Source of the DNA: Candidatus Nitrosopelagicus sp.
GTDB taxonomy: Archaea; Thermoproteota; Nitrososphaeria; Nitrososphaerales; Nitrosopumilaceae
Assembly (NCBI GenBank): GCA_028344575.1
Contig: JAOMBO010000004.1
Coordinates: 1 to 64,000 of the forward strand
DNA: 64,000 nt
Reading direction: 5' to 3'
The position numbers and the translations under genes were made by a program. Under the pieces are notes generated by a model, which searched no databases, had not been told where the DNA came from, and was given only the letters and a program-made list of their open reading frames with translations. Positions 1-10,281 of this stretch are shown one piece after another. How positions within the stretch are numbered: position 1 is the stretch's first letter; every line of letters starts with the position of its first letter.

Positions 1-1184
1 TCTGAATCTTCTTTTGAAATATCCTTTCCCATGGCATTATGAGTGTCCACAATCATAACTTGCTCAAAATTTCTGTTTTCAGCAAATTGTTCAATCTCAC
101 TTCTAACATTTGGTGGTAAATCTTCCATTCCGTGAGGTGATAATGATAAAAATAACAAAGCAGTTCTATCAAATAGCAATCCTCCTGCTCTAGCCTTGTT
201 TATTGTAACTGCTACTGGTTCTGTACATACTGCTCCCCCTTGCTGTACCTTACTTTCTTGTAAACTGTTTAGATAATTTTGAACCTCTTTTTGAGTTGGT
301 AAATTAAGATCATGGTTTGAAATACTATGCATAACCATTGCAGTTGAATCCATTTTCTTGTAAATCAGGTCTGTAATGTTACTTCCACCTATAGGATGAA
401 ATGGACCTGGGTGAATATCTGGTAATACTATTCTGAAATCAGCTTCTTTATCTGATGATTCAAATCTTAATTGTGATGTAGATACAGTTGATTCTGTTGC
501 ACTTTGTTCAATAATCTTTTCTAATGGGTCTGGGTCTTTCCTAGACATTGATGTAACATAAGCTTGAATCAATTCGTGAGTACTTTTCAATCCTGGTCGT
601 CCTGCCTTGTCGGTAAGATAAGCCCATGCTGTTGCTAATCCTAAAAATATCGCTCCAAAAAATAACGCCATTGGGTTTGTAAGTGAACTAATCCACATTT
701 CTGGTGGTATCAAAACTAAATACATTGCTAGAGGCTGAATAAATGCAACTGCCCATGCCTTCTTTAAACTTGCTCCTAAGATTGTTGTGAAAATTCCGAT
801 TCTAAAGCTTGCAAATACAATCATTCCCATTGTAACATAAAACAAATCTAATCCATCTTTTTCAAACAGTCCCATTGCACCAAATCCTATCAGTGTACTA
901 ACAAAGAATAATCCATTTCCGAATAATGATACGTGTAATGATTTTGAATATTCTTTATGTTTTGAAAATAAAATGTCTAAAAATTGTGTTCCAACTAATG
1001 CTCCAATGACTGCTAATGTTGGAAATAGTAATTCTGTTGAACCTAAGTATGTTGAAGCAGTAAACGCACCAATCAATCCTGCAATTACAATTGATACTGC
1101 TAGAGAAATATAATGTGACGATGGATTAATCAGCGATAATGTATATTTGTCATGTATCTTACTAACGTCGTCTTTTTCAGGCAT
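1..1184 (-). CDS. DUF2070 family multi-TM membrane protein (C-terminus truncated by window start)
   Basis: Open minus-strand frame from ATG at 1184 (MPEKDDVSKIHDKYTLSLINPSSHYISL...), multiple TM segments then a soluble domain (..VLPDIHPGPFHPIGGSN..); absent from ORF track because it runs off the edge. Confidence 0.8.
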   Translation of the reverse strand, partial: MPEKDDVSKIHDKYTLSLINPSSHYISLAVSIVIAGLIGAFTASTYLGSTELLFPTLAVIGALVGTQFLDILFSKHKEYSKSLHVSLFGNGLFFVSTLIGFGAMGLFEKDGLDLFYVTMGMIVFASFRIGIFTTILGASLKKAWAVAFIQPLAMYLVLIPPEMWISSLTNPMALFFGAIFLGLATAWAYLTDKAGRPGLKSTHELIQAYVTSMSRKDPDPLEKIIEQSATESTVSTSQLRFESSDKEADFRIVLPDIHPGPFHPIGGSNITDLIYKKMDSTAMVMHSISNHDLNLPTQKEVQNYLNSLQESKVQQGGAVCTEPVAVTINKARAGGLLFDRTALLFLSLSPHGMEDLPPNVRSEIEQFAENRNFEQVMIVDTHNAMGKDISKEDS

Positions 1185-1191
1185 TTTTCGA

Positions 1192-1359
1192 TCAAGGAAT
1201 TAACAGTATATCTAGCAACCATGAGACTACAATTAGACTAATTGGAATTGAAACAACAATTCTTGGATCTACCTTAACACCTTTTGTCTCATCTTCAAAA
1301 AATCTTAAAAGGCCTGCACCTGATGCTGGAAGTGATGCGCTTGCTTTATTATCTGCCAT
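1192..1359 (-). CDS. Preprotein translocase Sec61-beta/SecG-like subunit (55 aa)
   Basis: Manual translation MADNKASASLPASGAGLLRFFEDETKGVKVDPRIVVSIPISLIVVSWLLDILLIP; Sec61-beta pattern (SGAGLLRFFEDE..KVDP + single C-terminal TM). Not in ORF track. Confidence 0.85.
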   Translation of the reverse strand: MADNKASASLPASGAGLLRFFEDETKGVKVDPRIVVSIPISLIVVSWLLDILLIP

Positions 1360-1396
1360 GAATCAAACCAAGAAATTACGAATAAAAAGTTTTTGT

Positions 1397-1717
1397 CTAC
1401 TTTTTCAACTTGGATATCGTGTCAATGAGTAAATTGATCGATTTTAGTATGGTTTGTTGCTTTTCAGGATCTTTTTCCTTTGATAATTCATCTGTCATAC
1501 TCTGTAATTTTTCCTCCAATTTTTTTACAGGTGAGTCATTTTGAGATTCATTTCTGTTCTTTTCTAGTTCTTTATCTGGTGATTTTCCACAACTGACACA
1601 TAATGCATCTCCATCTTTCATCACTCTAACTCCTTTACAATATGGGCATGGCTCGCTAAGTAATGTGGCACCGCTTAACAACATCTCTATTGCCTTTTTT
1701 TTAACATCCTCAGACAT
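1397..1717 (-). CDS. Sjogren's syndrome/scleroderma autoantigen 1 family zinc-ribbon protein
   Basis: KKKAIEMLLSGATLLSEPCPYCKGVRVMKDGDALCVSCG motif. Confidence 0.8.
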   Translation of the reverse strand: MSEDVKKKAIEMLLSGATLLSEPCPYCKGVRVMKDGDALCVSCGKSPDKELEKNRNESQNDSPVKKLEEKLQSMTDELSKEKDPEKQQTILKSINLLIDTISKLKK

Positions 1718-1800
1718 ATTTTTACTTGTTATACAACCTAAAAAAATTGTATTTGTCTACTAAGGCTTAATAACATGATAATTCAAAGCTTTTCGAACTA

Positions 1801-2109
1801 ATGGCGGTAATCTGTAATACTTGTGGTCTTCCTGATGATTTATGCGCTTGTGGTGATTTAGACAAAGATAGTTCTCAAATAATTATTCGTTTAGAGACCC
1901 GAAGATTCAAGAAAAAAGGAACAATGATTGAAGGACTGGATCCTAAAATTAACAATTTGGAAAGTGTAGCCAAAGAGCTAAAAGGCAAATATGCTTGCGG
2001 CGGAACTGCAAAAGAAGGATACATCTTTTTACAAGGTGATCATCGAGATACAATTAAAGAAGCACTTGTTAAATTGGGATTTTCTGAAGAAAAGATAGAA
2101 CTTCATTAG
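1801..2109 (+). CDS. Translation initiation factor eIF1 / SUI1 homolog
   Basis: CNTCGLPDDLCACG N-term plus LKGKYACGGTAKEGYIFLQGDHRDTIKEAL. Confidence 0.93.
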   Translation: MAVICNTCGLPDDLCACGDLDKDSSQIIIRLETRRFKKKGTMIEGLDPKINNLESVAKELKGKYACGGTAKEGYIFLQGDHRDTIKEALVKLGFSEEKIELH

Positions 2110-2116
2110 AATTATC

Positions 2117-3109
2117 GTGTCTCTTTTAGAAAATATTTCGCAAGGTTTTGGAATTCCATTCTCTGCTTTAATGTCTGTGATTTTTGGTTTGATGATTGTA
2201 TCATTTCCATTAGGTGCATATGCAGTTTTTAATTCTAATGTTGGGGATGATATAGATTATACATTTCCTCTAGAAAAATTTGATATTTTTATTGCTGGTG
2301 TAAACATCCAAGTTCCATTTGAATACCAAATAGGTGATCTATTTGTAATTTTTTGGTCAATTTTTATAATATTATTTGTTATTTCATTTCTTGGCCCTAA
2401 AAAAAATTTTATAAAAATAATTGCAAATATCTTATCAAATGAAAAAACATCTTTTTCGGATAATTACATGCTTAATATCATCAAATGGTTTTCAATACTT
2501 GTTTTAATTTCTGCAGTAATAACAATAGTTCAAGAAAGTTTTGGAATAACAACTGAACCTCCTGATACTGCAAATGATCTAATTCTATTTTTACAAATAT
2601 CATTAGCTCCGATTACAGAAGAAATTGGATTTCGTTTAATTTTAATTGGAATTCCATTATTTTTAATTTATTCACATAAATCATCTCTAAAATTTTTCAT
2701 AAAATCACTATGGGCTCCATATTCTACTTTACACATCTACGATAGCAAAAAGGCCATAACAATAATTGTAATTGTTGGAATATTCTTTGGTGTGGCTCAT
2801 GTAATTTCAGGTGAACCTTGGACTACTGGAAAAATTCTTCAAGCATCTGTAGGTGGAATAATTATTGGTTGGGTCTACTTTAGGTATGGGTTAGCTGCGG
2901 CAATAATCTTACACTGGGCTACCAATTATTTCATTTATTCATACTTATTTTTGATATCTGAACTTAATGGAATTTCTGTACAAAATGCTTCGGCTCATTC
3001 CATGATTGGTACATTTGAAATAATTTTAATCATTTCAGGTATATTTTCTATCATAATGCTATTTCTGAACTACAAAAAATCAATTAATTCTTCCATAATA
3101 CAAGAGTAA
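2117..3109 (+). CDS. CPBP family intramembrane metalloprotease (CAAX protease-like)
   Basis: TM protein with EEIGFR (EExxxR), GVAHVISGEPW and LHWATNYF motifs. Confidence 0.8.
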   Translation: MSLLENISQGFGIPFSALMSVIFGLMIVSFPLGAYAVFNSNVGDDIDYTFPLEKFDIFIAGVNIQVPFEYQIGDLFVIFWSIFIILFVISFLGPKKNFIKIIANILSNEKTSFSDNYMLNIIKWFSILVLISAVITIVQESFGITTEPPDTANDLILFLQISLAPITEEIGFRLILIGIPLFLIYSHKSSLKFFIKSLWAPYSTLHIYDSKKAITIIVIVGIFFGVAHVISGEPWTTGKILQASVGGIIIGWVYFRYGLAAAIILHWATNYFIYSYLFLISELNGISVQNASAHSMIGTFEIILIISGIFSIIMLFLNYKKSINSSIIQE

Positions 3110-3742
3110 TTAATTTTCAATAATTTTTCTTATTTTATCACAAAATTCTGGTTTAATGTTTTGTTTTAGAACAAATTCCAAATCTGCTGTATTGTCGATA
3201 TCTAGCATTAATCTGTATATCAAAGCAATTGTAATCTTTATGCCATCACTTTTTGCAGACTCTATCTGAAAGCTGTAACTTCCCTCATCATATCTTGGTG
3301 TCATGGAATTAATTGGTGTTCTAATTAGGGCATTAGTTCCATCAAAATGTCTTGATGGTACTATTACTACTGACTTTTCTGATGAGATTTTCAATAATTT
3401 TTCCAAATCTTCGGAATCAAAAAATGGAACATCTAATGGCAAAACAATTGAATGTGTAAATTTATTATCTATCAAATATTGTTCTGCTAGTTTTACGGCA
3501 TCGTTTACACTTGTTTCATGTTCGTCTTGAATTTTTTCACAATTATATTTTTTTATAATATCTGAAACTTGTTCTTCATTTGTAACCACGATTGTTTTAT
3601 CAATTAATTTTGTTTCATTGATTGTTTTTATGACTTCTTCTAATAACAATCTGCATAAGTCTCTTGTTTTTTCTTCAGATAAATGTAATCTTGTTTTAGA
3701 TTTTTGAAATGTCTTAACAGGAATTATTACGGATGTTTTCAA
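3110..3742 (-). CDS. cofC: 2-phospho-L-lactate guanylyltransferase (F420 biosynthesis)
   Basis: MKTSVIIPVKTFQKSKTRL..; LPLDVPFF; RHFDGTNALIRTP; adjacent to cofD. Confidence 0.88.
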   Translation of the reverse strand: MKTSVIIPVKTFQKSKTRLHLSEEKTRDLCRLLLEEVIKTINETKLIDKTIVVTNEEQVSDIIKKYNCEKIQDEHETSVNDAVKLAEQYLIDNKFTHSIVLPLDVPFFDSEDLEKLLKISSEKSVVIVPSRHFDGTNALIRTPINSMTPRYDEGSYSFQIESAKSDGIKITIALIYRLMLDIDNTADLEFVLKQNIKPEFCDKIRKIIEN

Positions 3743-4663
3743 CTATAATTTCAATTGTTTTAAAATGAATCCTGCAAGTGCTTCTTCAGCTATTTTATTT
3801 TGCATTTTGATTTTTGTATCTAATACACGTATATCTAAGCCTTCAATTTTTGATGTAAGAGCTTTATCTTTCGTATCTATAATCATTTTTGAACATACAT
3901 CTGCATAAAATTGTGCCAATCCGAATACCGAAACTTCAATTCCTGCGGCCTCCATATACTTGTCAGCTGGTCCGCTAAATGATTTATTTCCAATCAGTGG
4001 TGAAACTGCAACTACTTTCTTTTTATTTTTAGTTAATTCTTTTCTAACTCCTTTGATTCCCATCATTGGCCCAATACTTGTTAATGGATTTCCTGGTGCA
4101 ATAACTACTAACTCTGCATCTTGAATTGCAGCTATTGCATCTGGATTTGGTCTTGCTTTGTCTGCTCCAACATATTGAATTCCTTCGATAGTTCCTCTAC
4201 CTCTATGTTTTACCCAAAACTCTTGCAAATGCAAATCTTCCCCATTTGCTGTAATTCTTGTTTCAACCGTATTATCTGTAATTGGAATAACTTTAGACTC
4301 TACTGCAAATTTCTCGCACATCCATTGTGTGATGTCTGAAAGATTCTTTCCGTTCTTTAACATGTTAGTTCTCATTAGATGTGTTGCAGCATCTCTGTCT
4401 CCAACTCTAAACCATGTCTCTTCTCCAAAAACTTCCATCTGTCTTAGAAAATTATTGGTATCTTTTTTTACGCCCCAGCCTTTTTCTTCATCTAAAATTC
4501 CTGATAATCCATAAATTATTGTGTCAATGTCTGGACAAACATACATTCCATAAAGCCAGTAATTATCTCCAACATTACTAATTACCGTAACTTCTTGATC
4601 ATGAGCTGCAAAACCTCTGACCATCTTTATTGATCCTGTGCCGCCAGCCAATATTGTTATCAT
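3743..4663 (-). CDS. cofD: 2-phospho-L-lactate transferase (F420 biosynthesis)
   Basis: MITILAGGTGSIKMVRGFA..SNVGDNYWLYGMYVCPDIDTIIYGLSG..IAPGNPLTSIGPM. Confidence 0.93.
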   Translation of the reverse strand: MITILAGGTGSIKMVRGFAAHDQEVTVISNVGDNYWLYGMYVCPDIDTIIYGLSGILDEEKGWGVKKDTNNFLRQMEVFGEETWFRVGDRDAATHLMRTNMLKNGKNLSDITQWMCEKFAVESKVIPITDNTVETRITANGEDLHLQEFWVKHRGRGTIEGIQYVGADKARPNPDAIAAIQDAELVVIAPGNPLTSIGPMMGIKGVRKELTKNKKKVVAVSPLIGNKSFSGPADKYMEAAGIEVSVFGLAQFYADVCSKMIIDTKDKALTSKIEGLDIRVLDTKIKMQNKIAEEALAGFILKQLKL

Positions 4664-4775
4664 AAATTATTATACCGAAAGTCTCAAAACGCTGACTACA
4701 TATTACTTCTTCCAAATGATCGCAAAAAACAATCCTCGAAGTTAGATTTATTATTAAGAGTAAAAAAATCGCTAC

Positions 4776-6101
4776 GTGTCTCGTGTAGGAATTTTAGTAG
4801 CCTCTCTAGCAGTTATCATGCTAGCATCTACTGTTGGCCCTGCCTTTGCAGCTCAAATGGAATTTAGAACTTGGGTTGAAGGTGGAGCATCTGATGAAGT
4901 TGAGATAAAATTCCAAAGAACCGTCATTTTGAATTATGATGATGGTGGAATGCTTGCTGATGAACTTAGAGGTCAAAAGTTTGCAAAAACCTTCAGTGTT
5001 GACTCTAATGACCCAGGCGTCAATGAATTACGTGATAGAATTAATTACCAATTTTCCCAATCAGGAAGTTCTGCTGCTGTAACTGATGTTCAAATTGATT
5101 ATGATACTAAATTAACAGGTCGTGGATTAAACACCTCTATTGATTATAAAATTATTTTAACAATGACTCTTACAAATCACGTACTCCGTGAATCTTCTGG
5201 AAGTAACTCCGGTTTAGTTGATATGAATTGGAGAGGATTAATGATTCCAGGTGAAGTTACTGTAGATGCCAAAGGAATTCCTCATGAAATCAATCTCCCA
5301 ATCTCATTTATTTCTGATGTTGCCCCAGGGTTATACTCTGCAATATTAGGTAGTGAGGCTGAAACTTTATTGAATACTCCAATTATGGATGCAAGTGGAA
5401 TTAAAGCACAACCATTAGGTAACTGGCACTTTTTGTTTGACCCAACTGGAATCAATGTAGATGCTGCGCAATACGGAATGTCTTCTGAATTAGCAGGAGT
5501 TGTTTGGTCATCTTACACAATGGGAGAAAGTAGTCTCAGAGAAGGAATCCAAACAGAAAAAGAACATGAAGCAACATTTACCACTGACACGACTTATGAT
5601 TTACGAACTATTGAATCTGCAGATTCTGCAAACATTTTCTTTGCCGGATTTGCAAACATTGACGTTTTAGATAGTGCTGAGGTTGTTGGTGTTTATCCTG
5701 AAGCACCTGAAGGCTTCGCAACAACATCAACTGGTGAATTTCCTGTCATGATTATTTATGGTATGGCTGGATTTGCAGGTCTCGCCGGAGTTGCAATTTT
5801 CATCGTAAGTGAAAAGAAACGTAAAGGTGACATTGCAGCAGGAAATGTACAGACAGGTATTGATCCTTCACAATTAGTTGGTGCTGATACAAGTACTGGC
5901 TCTGGTGGTTACAAAACTAACAGAGGTGAAGCCCATCTCAAATCTGATGATTACGAACATCACAGAAGTGTTTATGACAATCCACAAGTTGAACAAAAAG
6001 CTGAAGAGCCAACAACCGAACAAGCACCAGCTGAAGAACCAACAACCGAAGAACCAGCAAGTAAACCTGGTGCCATGCCAAAAGGCTGGAAACCAGAGTA
6101 A
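4776..6101 (+). CDS. Secreted/membrane-anchored protein with signal peptide and C-terminal TM plus acidic PTTE tail
   Basis: N-terminal signal peptide (LVASLAVIMLASTVGPAFAA), C-terminal TM, low-complexity EEPTTEEPA tail; GTG start. Confidence 0.75.
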   Translation: MSRVGILVASLAVIMLASTVGPAFAAQMEFRTWVEGGASDEVEIKFQRTVILNYDDGGMLADELRGQKFAKTFSVDSNDPGVNELRDRINYQFSQSGSSAAVTDVQIDYDTKLTGRGLNTSIDYKIILTMTLTNHVLRESSGSNSGLVDMNWRGLMIPGEVTVDAKGIPHEINLPISFISDVAPGLYSAILGSEAETLLNTPIMDASGIKAQPLGNWHFLFDPTGINVDAAQYGMSSELAGVVWSSYTMGESSLREGIQTEKEHEATFTTDTTYDLRTIESADSANIFFAGFANIDVLDSAEVVGVYPEAPEGFATTSTGEFPVMIIYGMAGFAGLAGVAIFIVSEKKRKGDIAAGNVQTGIDPSQLVGADTSTGSGGYKTNRGEAHLKSDDYEHHRSVYDNPQVEQKAEEPTTEQAPAEEPTTEEPASKPGAMPKGWKPE

Positions 6102-6103
6102 TA

Positions 6104-6389
6104 GTGCGTGCTGGCCGTAACCCTCTTTCTGTTTTACACATTATTCCGCTTTGCAGCCTACCTGAACCAGATGCAGAATTCTATAGTTCTGTTTGGCTTT
6201 GCTCCTTGTGGGTCAGATTTCTCATTCTCTTTTCTCGGAAATCTCAGATTTTGTCCTCATCGTACACTCCAAGAGAGATTTTTTTCTGCTCTGTTGCCAA
6301 CCATCTCTGATTGCCCATCTCCGGACCACAATTTCTGCAAGGAGAGAGGAGTTTCCTCTGTCGTAACAGCACTGTGCACCAGCTCGCAC
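6104..6389 (-). ncRNA. rnpB: RNase P RNA
   Basis: GC-rich block without plausible CDS. On minus strand: terminal P1 helix GUGCGAGCUGG...CCAGCACGCAC; CR-I-like GAGGAAACUCC; CR-V-like ACAGAAAGAGGGUUAC; P4 pairing AAC[U]CCUCU x AGAGGGUU with the conserved bulged U; internal GGCAACAGAGCAGAAA. Confidence 0.92.
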
Positions 6390-6437
6390 TTGTAATTTTT
6401 CTAAAAACTAATCAGTTATTTCAAGATATCTAAAAAA

Positions 6438-8783
6438 TTAGGCATTGAAATGGTCATCATCATATCTATCTTTTTGGGATGTTGCTCTCATGGAATAAAT
6501 TTTTTGCATAATGTTGACATAAATTTGATAGATGAATTTCACTTGACTAATTTTTGGCATAATGAAATTTGCAAAAGATCTTGCATGTACTTCTGAAAAC
6601 CTGTGATTTCTAACTATTATTGCTGATTTACCACTCTTATCTAAAATGCTTAGCGTTTTAGGACTAAATGCAGTATCGGTTTGATTTCCTGCACCTAATA
6701 TCAACAATGCATTCTTTTCTTTTTTGAAATTATCTAATAGTTCATTTATGATGTTTGAATCTGAATAAACTTTCTCAAATTGTATTTTTGGTAATTCCAA
6801 TTCAAACATTTTTTCATTAATCCTGTTCACAATTTGTGTTTCTTCTTTTGGATCCTCGATAACACCTCTAATCACTCGAATCTTTGATTCTTCCATCTTT
6901 TGAAATGAATTGGCAATTTCTAAACCTAGATCACTATGTCTTCCTTTATCGTATGCTACAATAATATTTTTAATATCTTCTTCAAAAGATTTTCTAACTC
7001 TTACTCCAATAATATCGCATGTTGTAAGTGAAAGTAATTTTCTATTATTCTTCAAAAAATCAAAGTCAACCAATAATGTATTGATATCTTGTTCTTCTGT
7101 AGTTTGTAAAATTGCCTCTGTTGGGTCGTGTGCTAATCTTACTAGATATCTATTTCTTAAAGAACCTGTAATCTCTCTTTTGAACTCTTCTATTGCTTTT
7201 AATCCTTTTTCACCAATACCATGTGTTAATGACAATGGTGTTTGTCGTGGTACATTTACAACATCTAAAACTGTAATTTCTCCATCTTTATCTTTGGCAA
7301 TAGATCTTGCCATCGTATACATTCTTTTTGCAGATCGTTTGTCAAAAACCATCAATACTCTGTATTTCTTTCGTAACTTTGGTCCTTGTGTAAAAACTAG
7401 TGGGGCGTTATGTTCTAACTCTTTTTTTGATGTATAAAATTTGTAAATTACAAAACCAATTCCTATCCAAATGATAGCTATTAGCCAACTCTCGGGATGT
7501 GTAAATAATAGATAAATTGAAAGTCCCATTGCTGTGAGAATTCCTATTATTGGAATTAATGGAAAGAGTGGAGTCTTGAATCCATAATCTACCGTTGATG
7601 CATACAATCTTCTAATCGTAATTGAGGCTAAATTCACCTGTGTGAACAAAAATAGGAACATAACACTTGCTGCAAACGCAATTGCGGTCAAATCCATGGA
7701 TACTGCAAGAATCAACATGATTATTCCTGAAACAATTGTTGCTACAAACGGTGTGCGATATTTTGGATGAATTTTGCTGAATACGAATGGTAAATTGTAT
7801 TGTGTTCCCATCGCAAAACTCACTCGACTTGCTGCAAATGTAGTTGCATTTAATGCAGAAAGTGTAGAAACTAAACCTCCTGCTAATACAATTAATGCAC
7901 CAAATGGAAGAAACTGGTCTGCCGCTTCTATTATTCCTAATTCTCCAAAACTTCCAATAAATTCCCATGCGGGCATTCCAATAACTGATTCGTTTAGTCC
8001 TCCTATGAATACAAATGTGAATACAATGTAAACTGAAACAACAATTCCAAGTGAAATCATAATTGCACGTGGGATATTTTTTCTAGGATTTTTTATCTCA
8101 TCTCCTGCCTGTGAAATTATTTCATAACCTTCAAACGCAATGAATGTTAATCCCATCGCTAATGCCAATCCGGCTACTCCGCTAGGAAGGAAATCTCTAT
8201 AATTATCAGACCAATTTGGATTTGCAAACATCATTGCACCAATTGCTGCTGCGATTAGTATGCCAATTATTGCTAATTGGGTAAATGTAATTGCATTACC
8301 AACCTTTCCTGTATCTGATGATCCTCTGACATTAACAAATGTAAAAATGATTATTGCAATTATGGCAAAAATTTTATCTATTGGAATTCCTGTATCATCT
8401 CCAATAACTCCTGATGTTATCAATAGATGCGCAAAAAATGAACCAAACGCAACTGCATAGAGAGAACCTGCAATTGTATGTCCAAACCATGCCATCCATC
8501 CGCTAAGGTATGCGTTAGGTCTCGGTAATCCTTCTCTCACCCATTTGTAACCTCCTCCTGTTGCAGGAAATGCAGATCCTAATTCTGCATATGTCAATGC
8601 TGTAAATACTGTAATTACGCCATTAAGCAAAAATGCAATCATTAATGCAGCTCCTGCTTGAGCCATACCTGGTCCTACCAGAACAAAAATGGCTCCCCCT
8701 ATCATGGATGCCACTCCAATCATAACTGAATCCTTTAGAGATAAACTACGCACTAAACCTGATTCTGATTTTTCAAATGTCAT
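6438..8783 (-). CDS. APC-superfamily amino acid permease fused to C-terminal universal-stress-like domains
   Basis: MIGVASMIGGAIFVLVGPG..; ~12 TM followed by ~300 aa soluble region containing USP-like segments. Confidence 0.88.
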   Translation of the reverse strand: MTFEKSESGLVRSLSLKDSVMIGVASMIGGAIFVLVGPGMAQAGAALMIAFLLNGVITVFTALTYAELGSAFPATGGGYKWVREGLPRPNAYLSGWMAWFGHTIAGSLYAVAFGSFFAHLLITSGVIGDDTGIPIDKIFAIIAIIIFTFVNVRGSSDTGKVGNAITFTQLAIIGILIAAAIGAMMFANPNWSDNYRDFLPSGVAGLALAMGLTFIAFEGYEIISQAGDEIKNPRKNIPRAIMISLGIVVSVYIVFTFVFIGGLNESVIGMPAWEFIGSFGELGIIEAADQFLPFGALIVLAGGLVSTLSALNATTFAASRVSFAMGTQYNLPFVFSKIHPKYRTPFVATIVSGIIMLILAVSMDLTAIAFAASVMFLFLFTQVNLASITIRRLYASTVDYGFKTPLFPLIPIIGILTAMGLSIYLLFTHPESWLIAIIWIGIGFVIYKFYTSKKELEHNAPLVFTQGPKLRKKYRVLMVFDKRSAKRMYTMARSIAKDKDGEITVLDVVNVPRQTPLSLTHGIGEKGLKAIEEFKREITGSLRNRYLVRLAHDPTEAILQTTEEQDINTLLVDFDFLKNNRKLLSLTTCDIIGVRVRKSFEEDIKNIIVAYDKGRHSDLGLEIANSFQKMEESKIRVIRGVIEDPKEETQIVNRINEKMFELELPKIQFEKVYSDSNIINELLDNFKKEKNALLILGAGNQTDTAFSPKTLSILDKSGKSAIIVRNHRFSEVHARSFANFIMPKISQVKFIYQIYVNIMQKIYSMRATSQKDRYDDDHFNA

Positions 8784-8837
8784 ACAATTTTCGAGAAAAT
8801 CTAGATGAATAAAGCCTTGCCTCGTACTGATTGTAGA

Positions 8838-10046
8838 TTACGTACCTTTGACCATATTGAATAACTGTCTGACAATCATCTTTGGATGGTGCGTAGCAAG
8901 CTTTACCATTTTTGCCACTCCAAAATCTGCACGAATGAAATCTAAAAACTCATCAGCCGTTAATTCATTAATTATATCTAATTCCTTATCCCACTCGTCA
9001 TCTGATAGTCCTACCCATCTATTTTGAACCTTAACTGCTGAATTAATTTTTGATTCTATTGCCTTTTTCCATTCTTTTTCATATGGAATTAATGATGCTT
9101 CTGTTGTATTGTTATTTTTTATTGCATCTGCTGCAACCTTACCTGCAACTTCTCCAAATCTAATTGCATATCTTATTCCTTCTAAAACAAGAGGATTTGC
9201 TTGACCTGCTGAATCTCCAACTAGAATTAAATTATCATAAACTGTTTTCCTTGACAATCCATCATTTGGTATTAATCCGTAATGAAACTCAATTTTTTCA
9301 ATATTTCCCAAATCTTTGATAGGACCAATTTTTTTATCAATTAATTCATTTAATCTGACCGTTGGATCAACATCTGAATCTGGTTTTCCAACCCCCACTC
9401 CAATTCTTGCAGTATTTTTTGATGTTGGAAAAATCCATGCATATCCTGCAGGTGAATATTCTTGTCCTACCATTAACCACCAATTATCGTATTCTAATTT
9501 CTCTGTCCTTACTTCAAACTCTGCTCCTGCTCCAAATTTTTTCCACTGGGTCACATATCCTAATTCTTTAGCAACAATTGATGTGAATCCGCTTGCATCA
9601 ATTATGACTTTAGCCTTAAATTGCATAAGTTTACCTTGTGATTTTGCAACAACTCCTACACATTTACCTGATGAATCCTTTAACACCTCTGAAACATTTG
9701 TACCTGTAAATAATTCACTACCTGATGATTTTGCTCTTGTTGCTAAGAATCTGTATGTTTTTCTGACATCTAATACTGCTGCTTTTGCAACATCATCTGC
9801 AATTGTAACATAATTTTTTGGTGAACAAAAAGAAAATTTCTTTATTGGATTGTAGCAATCTTTGGGAATTCCAAATTCATTAATATCTGAAATCCATGTT
9901 ACACCGCTAGTTCTAACAGTTTCTGCAATTTCTTTTTCTTTTTCAATTAATGCAACTGTACAACCATTCTTTGCTGCCATATGTGCTGCAGATGAACCTG
10001 CAGGACCTCCGCCAACTACCACTACGTCAAAATTTAATTCTTCCAA
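8838..10046 (-). CDS. Geranylgeranyl reductase family FAD-dependent protein
   Basis: VVVVGGGPAGSSAAHMAAKNG FAD motif; ILVGDSAGQANPLVLEGIRYAI. Confidence 0.9.
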   Translation of the reverse strand: MEELNFDVVVVGGGPAGSSAAHMAAKNGCTVALIEKEKEIAETVRTSGVTWISDINEFGIPKDCYNPIKKFSFCSPKNYVTIADDVAKAAVLDVRKTYRFLATRAKSSGSELFTGTNVSEVLKDSSGKCVGVVAKSQGKLMQFKAKVIIDASGFTSIVAKELGYVTQWKKFGAGAEFEVRTEKLEYDNWWLMVGQEYSPAGYAWIFPTSKNTARIGVGVGKPDSDVDPTVRLNELIDKKIGPIKDLGNIEKIEFHYGLIPNDGLSRKTVYDNLILVGDSAGQANPLVLEGIRYAIRFGEVAGKVAADAIKNNNTTEASLIPYEKEWKKAIESKINSAVKVQNRWVGLSDDEWDKELDIINELTADEFLDFIRADFGVAKMVKLATHHPKMIVRQLFNMVKGT

Positions 10047-10133
10047 CTAAATTGATTACATTTCTGAATATTATAATCTAACAATTGATATTTTTTTTGA
10101 CATGTTTATTTTGGTGTAAATTCACACTAATTC

Positions 10134-10271
10134 ATGGCAGATACTGAAGTTGTACCATTTGTAATGTGGTCCGGATTGACTGCCATTTTGATGGTCATCA
10201 CCGGATTGGCCTATAAGGCATATCAAAGAAAAAACTCTAAAGAAAAAATCACATCATCAAATAATGATTAA
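10134..10271 (+). CDS. Small single-TM protein (45 aa)
   Basis: Manual ORF MADTEVVPFVMWSGLTAILMVITGLAYKAYQRKNSKEKITSSNND*. Confidence 0.6.
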   Translation: MADTEVVPFVMWSGLTAILMVITGLAYKAYQRKNSKEKITSSNND

Positions 10272-10281
10272 ACTCGCATAA

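Noticed and set aside
6104-6395. ORFs 6104..6310, 6108..6395 and 5938..6141 as proteins
   Set aside because: They overlie the RNase P RNA; translations are low-complexity and lack recognisable domains.
7612-7968. 118-aa minus ORF inside the APC permease gene
   Set aside because: Alternate frame of a well-supported CDS.
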